64,000 nucleotides of DNA from Muscardinus avellanarius (Eukaryota > Chordata > Mammalia > Rodentia > Gliridae). The stretch lies in NCBI GenBank assembly GCA_963383645.1, contig OY726569.1, positions 75,920,135 to 75,984,134 of the forward strand, in the 5' to 3' direction. The notes under the pieces are model-generated. The model was not told where the DNA came from, ran no database searches, and saw only the letters and a list, made by a program, of their open reading frames with translations. This document shows, piece after piece, positions 10,111 to 21,095 of the stretch. The translations under genes and the position numbers were made by a program. Each line of letters begins with the position of its first letter. The first letter of the stretch is position 1.

Positions 10111-12320
10111 GGGAATGTGTAGTAGGCCAACTAGACAGGAGACGTGAAGACCAGGAGACCAGGTGCCAGCCTGAAAATGAACAGGGCCAGTGGCTGCTGT
10201 GTTGAGGGTAGCCTGCTGGAGCAGGACTGATGGAGGGAGGCCAGTAAAGAGGCCAGTGCGGCACTCCTAGCAGTTGGTCCTGGTGGCTTGGATGGTGATG
10301 GTGAAGAATGAGGTGGCTGGGTATCGGTGTGTTTTGGGTGTAAAGCTGACAGGAGGTGCTCCTGGTTTGGAAGGTGAGGTGTCAGAGGGTTAAGACCGGC
10401 ACCAGGTTCTCTTTTGTTTGCTTTTATTATTTGCCCCAGTGGTTGGCAGGAGGGGATTTGGCTTGTTGAAGGTGGGGAGGGGGCAAAAGATAAGAGACAA
10501 GACATTCAGAGTAGGCCATGTGTCATTTCTAGCTTAGCAGTACTTCGTTTCTTTAAACAAGAGAGGAGAGAGAAAGAAATAGAGTGTGTGCCAGATGCAT
10601 CTGGAAGACACATATGCTATACCTATCAGAAAAGCTTGATATTCATTTTGGTAACTTTTTTGCTGACAGCCTCAATGAAATTATTGTTTCTAAAATTTTG
10701 TTTTGGAGTAGTCAACCTTAAAATTTTTTTTTTAGAGTATGGACTTGCCTTGTCTTAGGGGAAAATATAGTTTATGTTTCCTCTTTGTTTCTTCGCTCCC
10801 CACTGTCAGTGCTAGAACCAGGCGCACTGTAAAATGTTTGTTAAAAGCAGTTGAAAGCTGCATGGGGGACGGGGTCTCGCAGTAACCGGCAGACCTGCTT
10901 CTAGTGCCCTGGACCCAGAGCTTGGGTGGCACTCACATGAGCAGAATACATTTGAATAACTCTGCTGGTGCAGAAACGCACTTTCCATTGAATTAAACAC
11001 CTCCTTGACAGAGCGTGGAGACGCCTTCTGCATGAGTATCAGTGTCACTAATTGACTTCAGAAGTGTGTAAGTGATCTTTTAGAAGTTGGGCCTTTGAAT
11101 ATTACCTGACAAATATTTTGTGCAGTTTGATAGTACAGAGAAATTCGATTACTCAGGGACTTCAAATGTCCGTTGTAAGACTTTGTTGCCATTTCAAAGA
11201 ACTGTATTATTAATGGCTGATTTTTTTTAATCTTTGCCAACCGATTTTATGGGACTTAATGTCTTTATACCAAGAAGAGAAGTTTATCATGCACAATCAC
11301 TCCTCAGTGTTTCAGTGTTTTCATTCTGCTTTTAGTATTAGGTAATAGTATCAGATTTGAGTTTCCTGATGTGTTGGTGGTTTTAACACGATTTTCTTAC
11401 CCTGAGGGATGGAGAAAATTGGTGAAAAGGTCACTGCTGCCTTGTGAATTGAGTTATGCCGCGGCACAAGGTGCTGGTCATCTTGGCTTTCAGACTCCGC
11501 ATTAGATCACCCTGCCTGCAGTTTGGGAACGTTCCGCGAGTGCTACCTAACTCTGCAGGATTCTCCATAAACTTGAACTGGCTTAGAAGATGATGTTTAC
11601 TGTATCCTGTTCTCAAGCACCTTGCCAAGTTTCCATCATCGGGCTCTTTATTGATAGAAAATTAGTTAGGCAAAAACCATTTTCTTCTTCTCACATGGCA
11701 GAGGTGATGAGATTTATGAGAAAGTACATATAAGGAAAGGTTTGAAGTGTTGATTGTGGATAGGAGTCCTGGCCTAAAACAGAGCTTGGCTTGTGGTGGA
11801 ATGTTCTCAGCTCGTCATATGTGGATCTAAAGAAAAGGATACTTGATATGTGTGTTGGTCTGCGTGTTTAGTTACCCACACCCAAATCAGTTCTGGTTAG
11901 TGTGAGTAGAGAGTGACTTATTAAGGGTGATACCTGCTTTAGTGAATCATCTGGAGGCTGACGGAGACTGAAGGCTGTTTTTCTGGGACTGATTGTCAGT
12001 AGCATGCAGTGGAGCTGATGGGCTGAGGAGCTGGCAGCCAGCATGCCCCAGCCGGAAGCCCACGCTGCCCACCTGCAGCAGAGTGGGCCGCACACCTGCC
12101 GCCTGCCTCCTGCCCATTGGCTGTCTCCCTCCACTATAGGGCAGGGAAGGCAGGAACATGATCCTCCCTCAAGTTGAGTTCATATGCTTCCATTTTAAAA
12201 TCCTGTACTGGGAAGGTGAGCGCCCTTTGCTCACTAGGGAAGTGAGGTGAAAACGAAATGCAGATGATTCTGGGCTCCATGAGCAACAGATGCTCATTAT
12301 AGTACCTAGTGGACATAATA
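10111..12320. other. 2.2-kb block of unassigned DNA
   Basis: The longest stretch here without a recognisable repeat. Open frames up to 124 codons (10131-10505, minus) have low-complexity Ser/Pro content and no domain. No polyadenylated retrocopy, CpG island or splice-bounded exon was seen. Confidence 0.45.
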
Positions 12321-12410
12321 GGGGCTGGGGACGTGGCTCAGTGGTAAAGTGCTTGCACAGCATGTGCAGGGACCTGGGTTCAATTTCTAGCACTGCAAAG
12401 CAAACAAAAA
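12321..12410 (+). mobile_element. Single ID element (no B1 half)
   Basis: GGGGCTGGGGACGTGGCTCA has the ID A box; CAGTGGTAAAGTGCTTGCAC and CCTGGGTTCAATTTCTAGC give the rest with a B box. The tail is CAAAGCAAACAAAAA. This is the classic tRNA-Ala-like ID monomer, unlike the fused copies. Confidence 0.9.
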
Positions 12411-12499
12411 TTATGGTAATATAATAAATATAGAAATCAATAACATAAAATTACAAGTGACTTTTAAGGAAATAAACTATTTTAAAACACTTTATTCAT

Positions 12500-12548
12500 T
12501 TATTTTGGGGGGTACTAGGGGTTGAACCCAGGGCCATCTAGCCTCTTA
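12500..12548 (-). mobile_element. ID fragment
   Basis: GGTACTAGGGGTTGAACCCA then GGGCCATCTAGCCTCTTAAG: antisense ID half, truncated. Confidence 0.7.
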
Positions 12549-12559
12549 AGTTTTTTTTT

Positions 12560-12730
12560 TCTTCTGGAAATGGCTTAGCCCTAGAGGAGACTTAGAAATT
12601 ACTTGATCAGTGCCCTGACTTCACAGTTTAGGAAGCCAAAGCTCCGAAAAGAGTGGTGATTTGCCCAGGGTTATAGTTGGTAGGTGACAAGGCCTCCTGG
12701 TCTCACAGGTCAGTCTTTTCAAGTCCTCTG
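12560..12730 (-). mobile_element. MIR
   Basis: TCACAGTTTAGGAAGCC, AAAGCTCCGAAAAGAGTGG and TTGCCCAGGGTTATAGTTGG follow the antisense MIR core, which normally reads ACAGATGAGGAAACTGAGG and then TTGCCCAAGGTCACA. Confidence 0.6.
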
Positions 12731-12909
12731 AGTGAGCAGAACCTTCTTCCCAGAGGGAGAAAGCTCCAGTGCCTGTGGGAGCCCCGCGCTGCAGGTGGGG
12801 CCTATGGTATCAGTTTTCCTGATCACTATGTGTTTCTTCCATTAGAATGCATGAAGTACATGAAGGCAGAGTCAGTTTTTTTTATCCCTAGCATCAAGAA
12901 TAAATAGTG

Positions 12910-13112
12910 AGCTGGGTGTGGCCGCACACACCTGTAATCCCAGTACCTGGGAGGCTGAGCCAGGAGGATTGCAAGTTCACGGCCAGTCTCAGTAACTTAG
13001 GGATACCCTCTGCAACTTCGGGAGACCCTGTTTCAAAATAAAAAAGGCTGGGAAAGTAGCTCAGAGAGAGAATGCCCCTGGGCTCCATCCCCAGTAACAC
13101 ACACACACTTTC
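12910..13112 (+). mobile_element. B1-ID SINE type 1
   Basis: GCTGGGTGTGGCCGCACACA, linker TTTCAAAATAAAAAAGGCTG and ID half GAGAATGCCCCTGGGCTCCA. The tail is a CA-type repeat instead of A. Confidence 0.93.
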
Positions 13113-13758
13113 ACTCTCACACACACTTACACACTGTCTGCCACATACATAGTAAGAATAAATGTAAGGTGAATGAAGGACTTAGGAAAAGCAGCTACTT
13201 TTTTTTTTATCAGTTCTACTAGTAAAATGACACATTCTCAGTCCTGGTGGTTGTTTTATTCATTTGCATACTGTGAGTGGCAATATCATCAGTTGGTATG
13301 CTCAGAATATAAATTATGTGTATGAGTTGTGTTATATACAGTTTTCTTGGACTTCCTTATTTGGCATTAAACAAAGAACTCAGATTTGGATGGAAAAAAC
13401 TCATTAGTATGAGGAATGCTAAATGATAAAAACGCATACAAAGATCTCAAATATAGACTTGGAAATGCACCCAGCTTGAAACATGACTGGTTTAAAAGGC
13501 TTTCATTGTTAACCTCGTGGCTAAAAGAGTCAGTTTTAGAGTGAGTCAGTGGAGGATGGAGGAGGGGTGGGGAAGGAAGAGAGGGACGAGGGAGGAGTGG
13601 ACAGCGTTCTTCTCTGCGTAGGAGCTGGAAGATGCTCCAGCAGAGGTAGCTGGAAGCTTCAGTGCACTTCTGTTCATCTGACCTTTTTTGGAGAAACTGA
13701 ACCATGAGACCAGGTTACATGAAGATAAAGCTGGGACGTTCTGAAATTTTCGTAAAGA
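13113..13758. other. Unassigned non-repeat DNA
   Basis: 13555-13600 is purine-rich (GGAGGAGGGGTGGGG). Nothing else recognised. Confidence 0.45.
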
Positions 13759-13759
13759 T

Positions 13760-13930
13760 TTTTTGTTTTGTTTTTTGTACTGGGGGTTGAACCCAGGAAC
13801 ATTCTACCTCTGAGCTATACCCTCAACCCTATCTTATTTATTTATAGAGACAAGGTCTCACTAAGTTGCTACAGACCTTGCTAAGTTGCTGAGGCTGTCC
13901 TTGAAACTGAGATCCTCTTGACTCACTTCT
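13760..13930 (-). mobile_element. B1-ID SINE type 1, 5' truncated
   Basis: TTGTACTGGGGGTTGAACCC, ACATTCTACCTCTGAGC, linker and part of the antisense B1 half, stopping at GATCCTCTTGACTCAC. The B1 start is missing. Confidence 0.88.
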
Positions 13931-13976
13931 GTCATTTTTAATAAATGCTCATTTTTATTATTTAAAAATATATTTC

Positions 13977-14125
13977 AGTGAGGCCCTCTACAACTTAGTG
14001 AGACTCTATTAAAAATATATGATGTATGTATGTATGTATGTATGTATATATACATATATACACATATATGTATATATATACACATATATATACATATACA
14101 TACATACACATATACATACATATAC

Positions 14126-14156
<31 letters not shown>

Positions 14157-14245
14157 TATATGGCTGAGGGTGTAGCTCAGAGGTAAATTGCCCCCTGGGT
14201 TCAATCCCTAATACCACCATCACCACCACCAAAAAAAAAAAAAAA
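13977..14245 (+). mobile_element. B1-ID SINE type 1 with microsatellite linker
   Basis: Begins within the B1 half (GTGAGGCCCTCTACAACTTA). The linker is a long ATGT/AT repeat, then comes the ID half GGCTGAGGGTGTAGCTCAGA with GGTTCAATCCCTAATACC and a CACCAC/A tail. Confidence 0.9.
14021..14161. repeat. (ATGT)n/(AT)n compound microsatellite
   Basis: About 140 bp of TATG, TACA and TA units, lying exactly where the A-rich linker of the surrounding SINE should be. Confidence 0.95.
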
Positions 14246-14339
14246 GCTACATTTGACTTTCAGAATTCAATGGAGATAAAATGATAGATATTGTCTTAGA
14301 AAGAGTTAAGAAACTTGGAAATCACATATGCTAACTTTT

Positions 14340-14410
14340 AATATGAGCTTAGGTTCAAAGCTTAAATGATGTGCCCAGTATCACACAGCTAGTTAATGGT
14401 AGAATTGGGA
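14340..14410 (-). mobile_element. MIR fragment
   Basis: GATGTGCCCAGTATCACACA followed by GCTAGTTAATGGTAGAATTG: the antisense MIR core (CAAGGTCACACAGCTAG type). Confidence 0.55.
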
Positions 14411-14649
14411 TGAGTTTTATCAAGTATTTTCACTCAAATATCCATTGCAGGAAAGGAAGATACAAGCCAGGAAGTAACCCGGGTTGCAGTTATGAATTTG
14501 TTTTGATATCTGTGTCTTATCTGAAAATTTTTATTTAGCTTAGCTAAATTCTAGGGCATTAAGGTGATTCATAAATGTAGACATATATTTAGATTTAAAT
14601 ATTTGACAAAAGATATCGTGAGAAAGTACAGATCATAAGCTCTCAGAGC
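14411..14649. other. Unassigned spacer
   Basis: AT-rich; nothing recognised. Confidence 0.4.
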
Positions 14650-14790
14650 TAGAAGAATGATCCCAGTAGCCACTAAAACTGTAATATCCTCACTTTACAA
14701 ATGAGGTTACATCATAACCTGCTGTCCACCAGCCCTGGGCTCTTGTCATTACACCTGCTTTTTCATCACTTGTAAACTGTATTTTGGGCC
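14650..14790 (-). mobile_element. Possible MIR fragment
   Basis: TAATATCCTCACTTTACAAA and TGAGGTTACATCATAACCTG resemble the MIR core, but with a poor 3' match. Confidence 0.4.
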
Positions 14791-14971
14791 TGTTAGAATG
14801 AAGTTACACCTCAGCTGTGTGTTAACATCCATTTAACCCTTGTTGAAAAAGGAGCAGTTTACATAAAATACTAAGTAAATTCTTTTCAGATACCCCAGCT
14901 GAAGGAGGGGCATAGTATGGTTGGCAGCCTTATGATCCGTAGGTGCTCATGATGTGTGTAGTGGCACCATA

Positions 14972-15062
14972 CAGGTATTTTCTCTCTCTCTTTGGTGCTG
15001 GGGATGGAACCCCAGTGCCCGGTAGCTACCTACCATCGACCCACACCTCCAGCCCCATACAG
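14972..15062 (-). mobile_element. ID element (no B1 half)
   Basis: CTTTGGTGCTGGGGATGGAA, CCCAGTGCCCGGTAGCTACC and CACACCTCCAGCCCCATACAG: antisense ID monomer. CCATACAG occurs on both sides (near 14968 and 15054), a plausible TSD. Confidence 0.8.
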
Positions 15063-15705
15063 AAAATTTCTACAATTCAAATGTACCAATCGCACGCGCC
15101 ATTCACATTTCAGTGTTGCCACAGCAGAGTTCCCCTGAGATGAGCTCTTGGGAGTGGGCGCCCTTCACTCTGACGTGGGTGGTGGGTGTCTCTGTGTGAC
15201 CGGCAGGGGAATTATCATTGCAGATACTTGTCACAGTCCCTGGTGGCCTGTGAAGGTCCCTTTTCTGCTAAGCAGGGTGAACTCTATGAGCCTCTTAGCA
15301 TTTTGAGAGATCGTCTTTTGAAACAAGCAATTTCAGGTGGGGCCTGGAATCTTTAGGAATAGATACTTGCTCTTCCTGGCCACTAAAAACCATTACGCAT
15401 TATTGTGTTACAAAGCTAATATCCTGTGCCTGTGGTCTTCTGTAGTATGCACTGAAGGCACACTGTGGTGAGTTGTGTGTGATCATAGCTGGGTATGCAG
15501 AGACATTTACAGAATCGTTGGAGTCCCATCCCATTGTGGCAAAGCTATGTGTTGAGAAGTTCTATATGCTATCCATTGGCAGGCATGTCTCGGCAAATGG
15601 TGGGAAGAGGTGCAGCTATGGTTAAGGCAACGGGCTGAAAGCTCCTGCCTCAATTCACATTGCTATCATAGCTTAGTAACTGGAAAGCTCGGTTTGTCAT
15701 TTTTT
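15063..15705. other. Unassigned non-repeat DNA
   Basis: No repeat, exon or RNA recognised. Confidence 0.45.
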
Positions 15706-15707
15706 TT

Positions 15708-15770
15708 AGAAGTCGCACGTGAGGCCCTTGGTTCAGTCTCTAGCATCATAAAACAACAGCAACAAGAATA
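15708..15770 (+). mobile_element. ID fragment
   Basis: GTGAGGCCCTTGGTTCAGTC and TCTAGCATCATAAAACAACA are the 3' part of an ID unit with an A-rich tail. Confidence 0.6.
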
Positions 15771-15865
15771 AGATGCCAGGAAAGACAATTTCATAGAGAG
15801 AACTTTAAAATCTTTGAATTATTTTGTGAATTAGCTCTTGTTATTTTTTGAAAGGTATTTGAGCT

Positions 15866-16052
15866 TTATAACCCATGGGTATTCTACCTCTTGAGATACA
15901 CCCTCAGCCCTATTTTATTTTTTATTTTAAAATAGAGTCTCGCTAAGTCTCTGAGGGTCTTTGCTAACTTGCTGAGACTGGCCTCAAACCTGTGATCCTC
16001 CTTTCTCAACCTCTCAAGTCCTGGGATTTCAGGCATTGGCCACCGTTTCTAA
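15866..16052 (-). mobile_element. B1-ID SINE type 1, diverged
   Basis: TATTCTACCTCTTGAGATAC, TTTATTTTAAAATAGAGTC and the antisense B1 half up to GGCATTGGCCACCGTTTC. Confidence 0.87.
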
Positions 16053-16695
16053 CTCATTATTTTTTTACATTCTCTGGATTTGAAGCTTTGAAAAACTTGG
16101 TAGTATACGCAAATATGGTTGAAAGAGAGTAAGTTGAAGCTTTCCTGGTGAAGACTGACCTTGACTTCTCCGAGGCCTGGTTCTGTGAGGGCGGGTGGCA
16201 GGCTGGAGTTTGAAGCTCTGTGGAAACTTCACCAGCCAATTGGCTGACTGTGAGTGGTGAGTCAGGAAGAACCACCACGTTTTCCATTACGAATTTGAAT
16301 CACAGAAGGAGGTTTCCTGTAGAAACCATTTGGCTTTACCAAATGTATGGAAACTTCATCTTTGAATAAATTGATGCTTTTATCTTGTGCATATGTTTTA
16401 AATTCATTATTTCCCTCTCTCAATCCATAGGTGAAATTTGATATTTGAATCTCCTGTAGTCCTGACTGTAACCTAATTTCCAAGATTTGTTAAAGGTAGA
16501 ATCAAAAGGACTACACATTCAGGTAAGAATCTAATTTTACTTTATCTTAAATAAATTTTTACAAGGTGAATTTTTTACAAGGTGGTAAACTGAATTCTCC
16601 AGATTTCCATCTGTTAGATATTAGCTAAGACGTATCATTGTGGTTGGGCTACTTAAAACAATTAGAGAAATATGCAATGGCAGTTAAAACTAACT
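16053..16695. other. Unassigned non-repeat DNA
   Basis: Contains a small tandem duplication around 16555-16583 (TTTTTACAAGGTGAA followed by TTTTTTACAAGGTGG). No gene recognised. Confidence 0.45.
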
Positions 16696-16777
16696 ATCTC
16701 TCTCTCTCTCTCTCTCTCTCTCCCCTCTCTCTCTCTGTCTGTCTCTGTCTCTCTGTCTCTCTCTGTCTCTGTCTCTA
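16696..16777. repeat. (TC)n/(TCTG)n microsatellite
   Basis: Pyrimidine tract of CT repeats passing into CTGT units. Confidence 0.95.
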
Positions 16778-17929
16778 TATATTCTCATTCAAAATGGCAA
16801 ATACTGTTAAAGGTTTTTGAGTGGGAAGGTCATCCTTTTAATACTTGCCAACTATTGTCCTATATTGATCAGTTTGTCATCCACGCCCAACCCTCCATCC
16901 ATCTCTTATTTAAAGCTCAAAGAATGGATGGTTCTAAGAATAACTATAATAGTTCTGGGCATGAGAAGATTATAGGAAAAAACACTCTACTCAGAATTTG
17001 GAATTAAAAAGACTAGCATTTAGAAAGGTAATTTTCCCAGGTAGAAGGGGAATTGTGCCAGCCAACAAAGAAACAGGCCATGCCCAGCAATCCAGAGCCA
17101 CTGGCACAGAAGAAAACCTTGTTGTGTTGGAATCATCATCATGTGTGTGGATGCAACTTAAAACTTATTTCAGAGAAGTAGTATCAAATTGGCTTTTAAA
17201 AATAATAACCTATTTGTCTAATTGATTATGAGGTGTTGAGTTACTTGTAAATTAGTTTTTGTGGCTCTTTAGGAGAGAGCTAGTTTCCAAGTTTAGACTG
17301 TGTAAAAGTCAATTCACATTGTTAGCATCATTTGAAGGAGAGTGGCAATTGAGTGAATGTGAGGAATCCAAAAGTCACTTGCAGGAATACACTGTAGGGT
17401 GACTCTTACAACCAACACAAGTTTCCTGACTACCTGACCTGTTAACAGGAATTACTTTGCAAAACTTTGATACACCCAGCAGCAAAGAGGAAAACTGGTT
17501 TGGGACTTATAACATGGTAAAGATGATGTGTGGGTTATATTTCTTTCCCGTCTGTTCCAGGGTCAACTGTGTCAGACCCCATAGTAATTTGTAACCAGCT
17601 CCTACTTCACTCTTTTTCCTGTTCACCTTGCTTAGAGCACTTCAAGGCCTCCCCGCTACCACAGCAGTAGACCTCAGATTATTTTAGTCTCGGGAACTTT
17701 ATATTGTTGAAAATTATTGAGGACTCAGAGACCTTTTGTTCATGTTTATTGTATATACATCGCTATTTATTATATTAGAAACTAAAATGGAGAAAAATGT
17801 TAGGCATAAGAAACTATGAGCACATATTCTTTAGCTGCAGAGTGATGGTACTGGCACACTCTTAGGGCTTCCGGAAAATGGTTTACTCTTACGAGATTTG
17901 AGAGTAAAATAGCAAGTAATGTTTTTGAA
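16778..17929. other. Unassigned non-repeat DNA
   Basis: No repeat or exon recognised. Open frames up to 75 codons beyond the microsatellite are unremarkable. Confidence 0.45.
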
Positions 17930-18360
17930 TAAATTATCGAGGTATAATTCATTTACAATGAAGTTTTACCCGTTTTAGCATATGGTTCTGTGTGGATTTT
18001 GATAAATACACATGGTTTTATGACCACAATGAAGGTATAGAACATTTTCATCTCCCCAAATTGTTCTCCTGCCCCAGTCCCCTCTGACCTACTTCTGTTC
18101 CTGTAGTCCTTCCAATTCTGAATGTCGTAAAAATGGAGTCATACAGTATGTAGCCTTTTGCATCTGGGTCCTTTCATTTAACATAATGCACTTGAAATTT
18201 AATTGTGTTCTTGTAAATATCAATAATATTCTTTTTTTAAATTGTGGAGTCCTAGTCCAATGTATGAGAATACTGCAGTTTGAGTACCTACCATTTGAAA
18301 GGACGTTTTGGTTTCCAGCTTTGGATAGTTAGGTGTTTTAGTATTCTGAACAGTTTTGAC
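17930..18360 (-). mobile_element. Ancient L1M 3' UTR fragment
   Basis: Successive segments AATTATCGAGGTATAATTCA, TGATAAATACACATGG, TGACCACAATGAAGGTATAG, ATGGAGTCATACAGTATGTA and GGTCCTTTCATTTAACATAA follow the antisense L1M 3' UTR. Confidence 0.75.
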
Positions 18361-18949
18361 TTTGCAGACCCCTCACTGAGTCTCCGGGACGCCTAGGGGT
18401 CCTGAGAGTCTTTCTGAGGACCAGTGACCTACCCAGTCTGTCGTCTTTACGCTGTCTTGAACGGCTTCCCTGAGCGCAATGTGCCCTTTGCCTAGGATGC
18501 TCCAGTGTCTCCTTTTGAATCCCAATTCCCACCATCACTCCTCCCCTTCCAAGCCTTGGGGTTGTTGCTACTTGTGAGCATCCTTGTGCCATTGCTGTGC
18601 CATTTCCTGCTGCCCAGCAGTTACTTGAGGACATGGTAGTTCCTCGATTGAGCACACGCCTGGCATACAGAAGGTTTAGAACATGTTTGAATGAGTAAAT
18701 AATTTTCTTTGCATTTTTGCATGTCATTTAATTATAAGGATTTTCCTACAGATCATTGCACTTATTTTTCATTTCAATTTTGTGAAGTATAAAGTAATAA
18801 GGGATGTTTAAATTTATTTTTATTTCTATGAGATACAAGTTCCAAAGCTATGGCCCTTAACCAAACTGCACATTAGAATAATCTTGGAAATTTTAACAAA
18901 TGCCTTGATGCCCCAGACCAATTAAGGTAATTTCTAGAGGTCAGGAGTG
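18361..18949. other. Unassigned non-repeat DNA
   Basis: A 129-codon minus frame (18338-18727) spans the L1M edge and shows no domain. Nothing else recognised. Confidence 0.45.
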
Positions 18950-19193
18950 GGGATTAGTATTTTTTATTTACTGTTTTTTGTGGTATTGGAGATTGAACCC
19001 AGTGGCATTCTACCTCCGAGCTATACTCTCAGCCCTATTTAATTCTTTATTTTTGAAACAGGGTCTCTCACTAAGTTGCAGAGGGCCTCACAAGTTGCTG
19101 AGGCTGGCTGCGAGTCTATGATCTTCCTATCTCAGCCTCACAAGCACTGGGATTATAAGCATGCGCCACACCTGGCTGGGATTAGTATTTTTT
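18950..19193 (-). mobile_element. B1-ID SINE type 1 with perfect 16-bp TSD
   Basis: GGGATTAGTATTTTTT is at 18950-18965 and 19178-19193. The body reads GTGGTATTGGAGATTGAACC, CATTCTACCTCCGAGC, linker TTTATTTTTGAAACAGGG and the antisense B1 half ending CACACCTGGC. Confidence 0.95.
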
Positions 19194-20389
19194 AAAAGCA
19201 TCACATTGAATCTGATAGATGGCCACAGAGAATCAGTCTTGTAGGGTGATTGACCATGAGGTCTTAGTGGTGGTGTAGTCTATCTAGAACTCAGGCCTTT
19301 TGATGCTTCCTTTAATTAGTATCTTTTCCTCCAAAATAGGATCTTTCATGTGAATAGAAGCACAACAGACTTTAGAAAACCTTAATGTAGATGCCAGATT
19401 CCAGTGGATATAGCATACAGTATAAAGACCAGAATATTAATTTTATAAGTCAACCCTATTTCTGGTTCGTCTCTGAATTCATTAACTGTGGTTTAATAAA
19501 TACCATGACTCTGTTCTCAGTTTTAAAGTAAGGACACTTCCTTAAATTATAGAAACTTATTGTGGGAATCAAGTTAGACAATACATTAAAGGACTTTTTA
19601 AGTTATGAAGTGCTTTCTAAAACAAATTTACACTTATTTTTAGCCTAGTGTATTTGTTGGCTAACTTCTTTGAGGTTTGTAAATTACACAAGTAAAATAT
19701 AAATATAGTTTCACTACAATAATCAGATAACAGATTTATGCAGCGCTAAAACTTAAGAGGTTACTGTTAGTTGCATATTTTCAATCCTTTTTGTATACAT
19801 TTAAATGAACAAATTTGTGTATATAATAAGTTATTTTTGGTTCTCTCAATAGAGTCTGATTTTATGCCTAAAAAAAACCCCAGTATGCCTTAGATTATTC
19901 CATATTAGGATATATAGATCTCTCTAGTTCTTTTAATAGTAGCATAGTTTTTTTTCCGCCTATTCCTATTTTGATGGAGGGTAAGCCTAGTTCTAATTTT
20001 TCCTTTATGAAAATGCTAGTGACCATTCTTAGCTCTTAACTGAAACATTGTTTAATTTTTATTAAAAGATATTTTCTGTTTCTAAGATATTGGGAGTGAA
20101 GTAGTAAATGTATTCTGTATGAATCTTAGCCCTTTTATATTCATATGAGAATAGAACTTAGACTTTTTGTATCGTAAAATGTGTTAGATCTTTTTTGGGG
20201 GGGGCATTTTTTGTATGTTTTATGTGTTGTGTTTTTGTGATACTTTTACTTCACATTTGGATAGATTTTTAAAAACTGGTGCATGCAGTGCTCAAGTGTA
20301 ACTCCTTTAGAGTTGATGGCTCTGGACTTTCCCTGCCAGATCCTTACCACTGTGGTGCCCAGGCATGGCCACTTATGGATGATACTGTG
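19194..20389. other. Unassigned AT-rich DNA
   Basis: About 1.2 kb without recognised repeat or exon. Confidence 0.45.
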
Positions 20390-20465
20390 CCAAGAACTTA
20401 CTCTCCACTTCCCAGTAACCCAGAGAAGATGGTGCTGTTATCCAAACTAAACATTTAGAAATAAA
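20390..20465 (-). mobile_element. Possible MIR, first part
   Basis: CTCTCCACTTCCCAGTAACC and AGAGAAGATGGTGCTGTTAT look like a diverged antisense MIR. The match resumes with GTGTCTTGCTCAAGGGTTAT after the inserted SINE. Confidence 0.4.
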
Positions 20466-20736
20466 GAATTAGAGAGCTGGGTGTGGTGTGGTGGCACACA
20501 CTTAAAATCCAAGCATTTGAGAGGTTGAGACAGGAGGATTACGGTTTCCAGACAGCCTCAGATACTTAGGCCCTTTGCAACCCAGTGAGACCCTGTTTCA
20601 AAATAAAGAGTAAAAAATAGGGCTGAGGGTATAGCTTGGAGGCAGAATGTCTCTGGGTTCCGTTCATAGTACCGCAAAAAACAAAAAAAAAAAAAAAAAA
20701 GAAAGAAGAGAGAGAATGAATGAATGAATTAGAGAG
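20466..20736 (+). mobile_element. B1-ID SINE type 1 with 11-bp TSD
   Basis: GAATTAGAGAG is at 20466-20476 and 20726-20736. The B1 half has an extra GTGTGGT unit (GGTGTGGTGTGGTGGCAC). The tail is A-rich, passing into GAAAGAAGAGAG and AATG units. Confidence 0.93.
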
Positions 20737-20939
20737 GCCAGGTGTCTTGCTCAAGGGTTATGGTTTTTCCTTTTGGTTGTGATGTTAAAACAGTCTTCCA
20801 GGATTTTACAGAATGAGGGTTGGTACCTTATATCTATATTATGTCAGTTTTTTTTTTTTTTACTAATTTACATATTTGAATGTCTTACTTTATTGTTACT
20901 ACTTATAATTTAATAGATACAAAAATAGTAAATTCTCTA
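20737..20939. other. Unassigned spacer
   Basis: Begins with the putative MIR remainder (to about 20770) and has a T12 run near 20850. Nothing else. Confidence 0.4.
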
Positions 20940-21095
20940 GAGTATTTGTTTTATATAAAGTATAATTATATATAATTTATATAAATAAATATATGTTATA
21001 TATATCAAATATATATTATATATATAAATAATATATATAATATATAATATATATAATTTTATATAAAGTATAATTATAAATAATATGATAATATA
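20940..21095. repeat. AT-rich tract with internal duplication
   Basis: Almost pure A/T. TTTATATAAAGTATAATTAT occurs near both ends (about 20950 and 21057), enclosing a TATATA-rich middle with many short palindromes. Confidence 0.85.

Noticed and set aside
10131..10505. 124-codon Ser/Pro-rich minus frame
   Set aside because: Low-complexity composition arising from a GT/GA-rich plus strand; no supporting feature.
13975..14232. Tyr/Ile-rich open frames
   Set aside because: Translation of the AT/GT microsatellite inside a SINE.
18338..18727. 129-codon minus frame
   Set aside because: It overlaps the border of an L1M fragment and has no domain; judged a chance frame.
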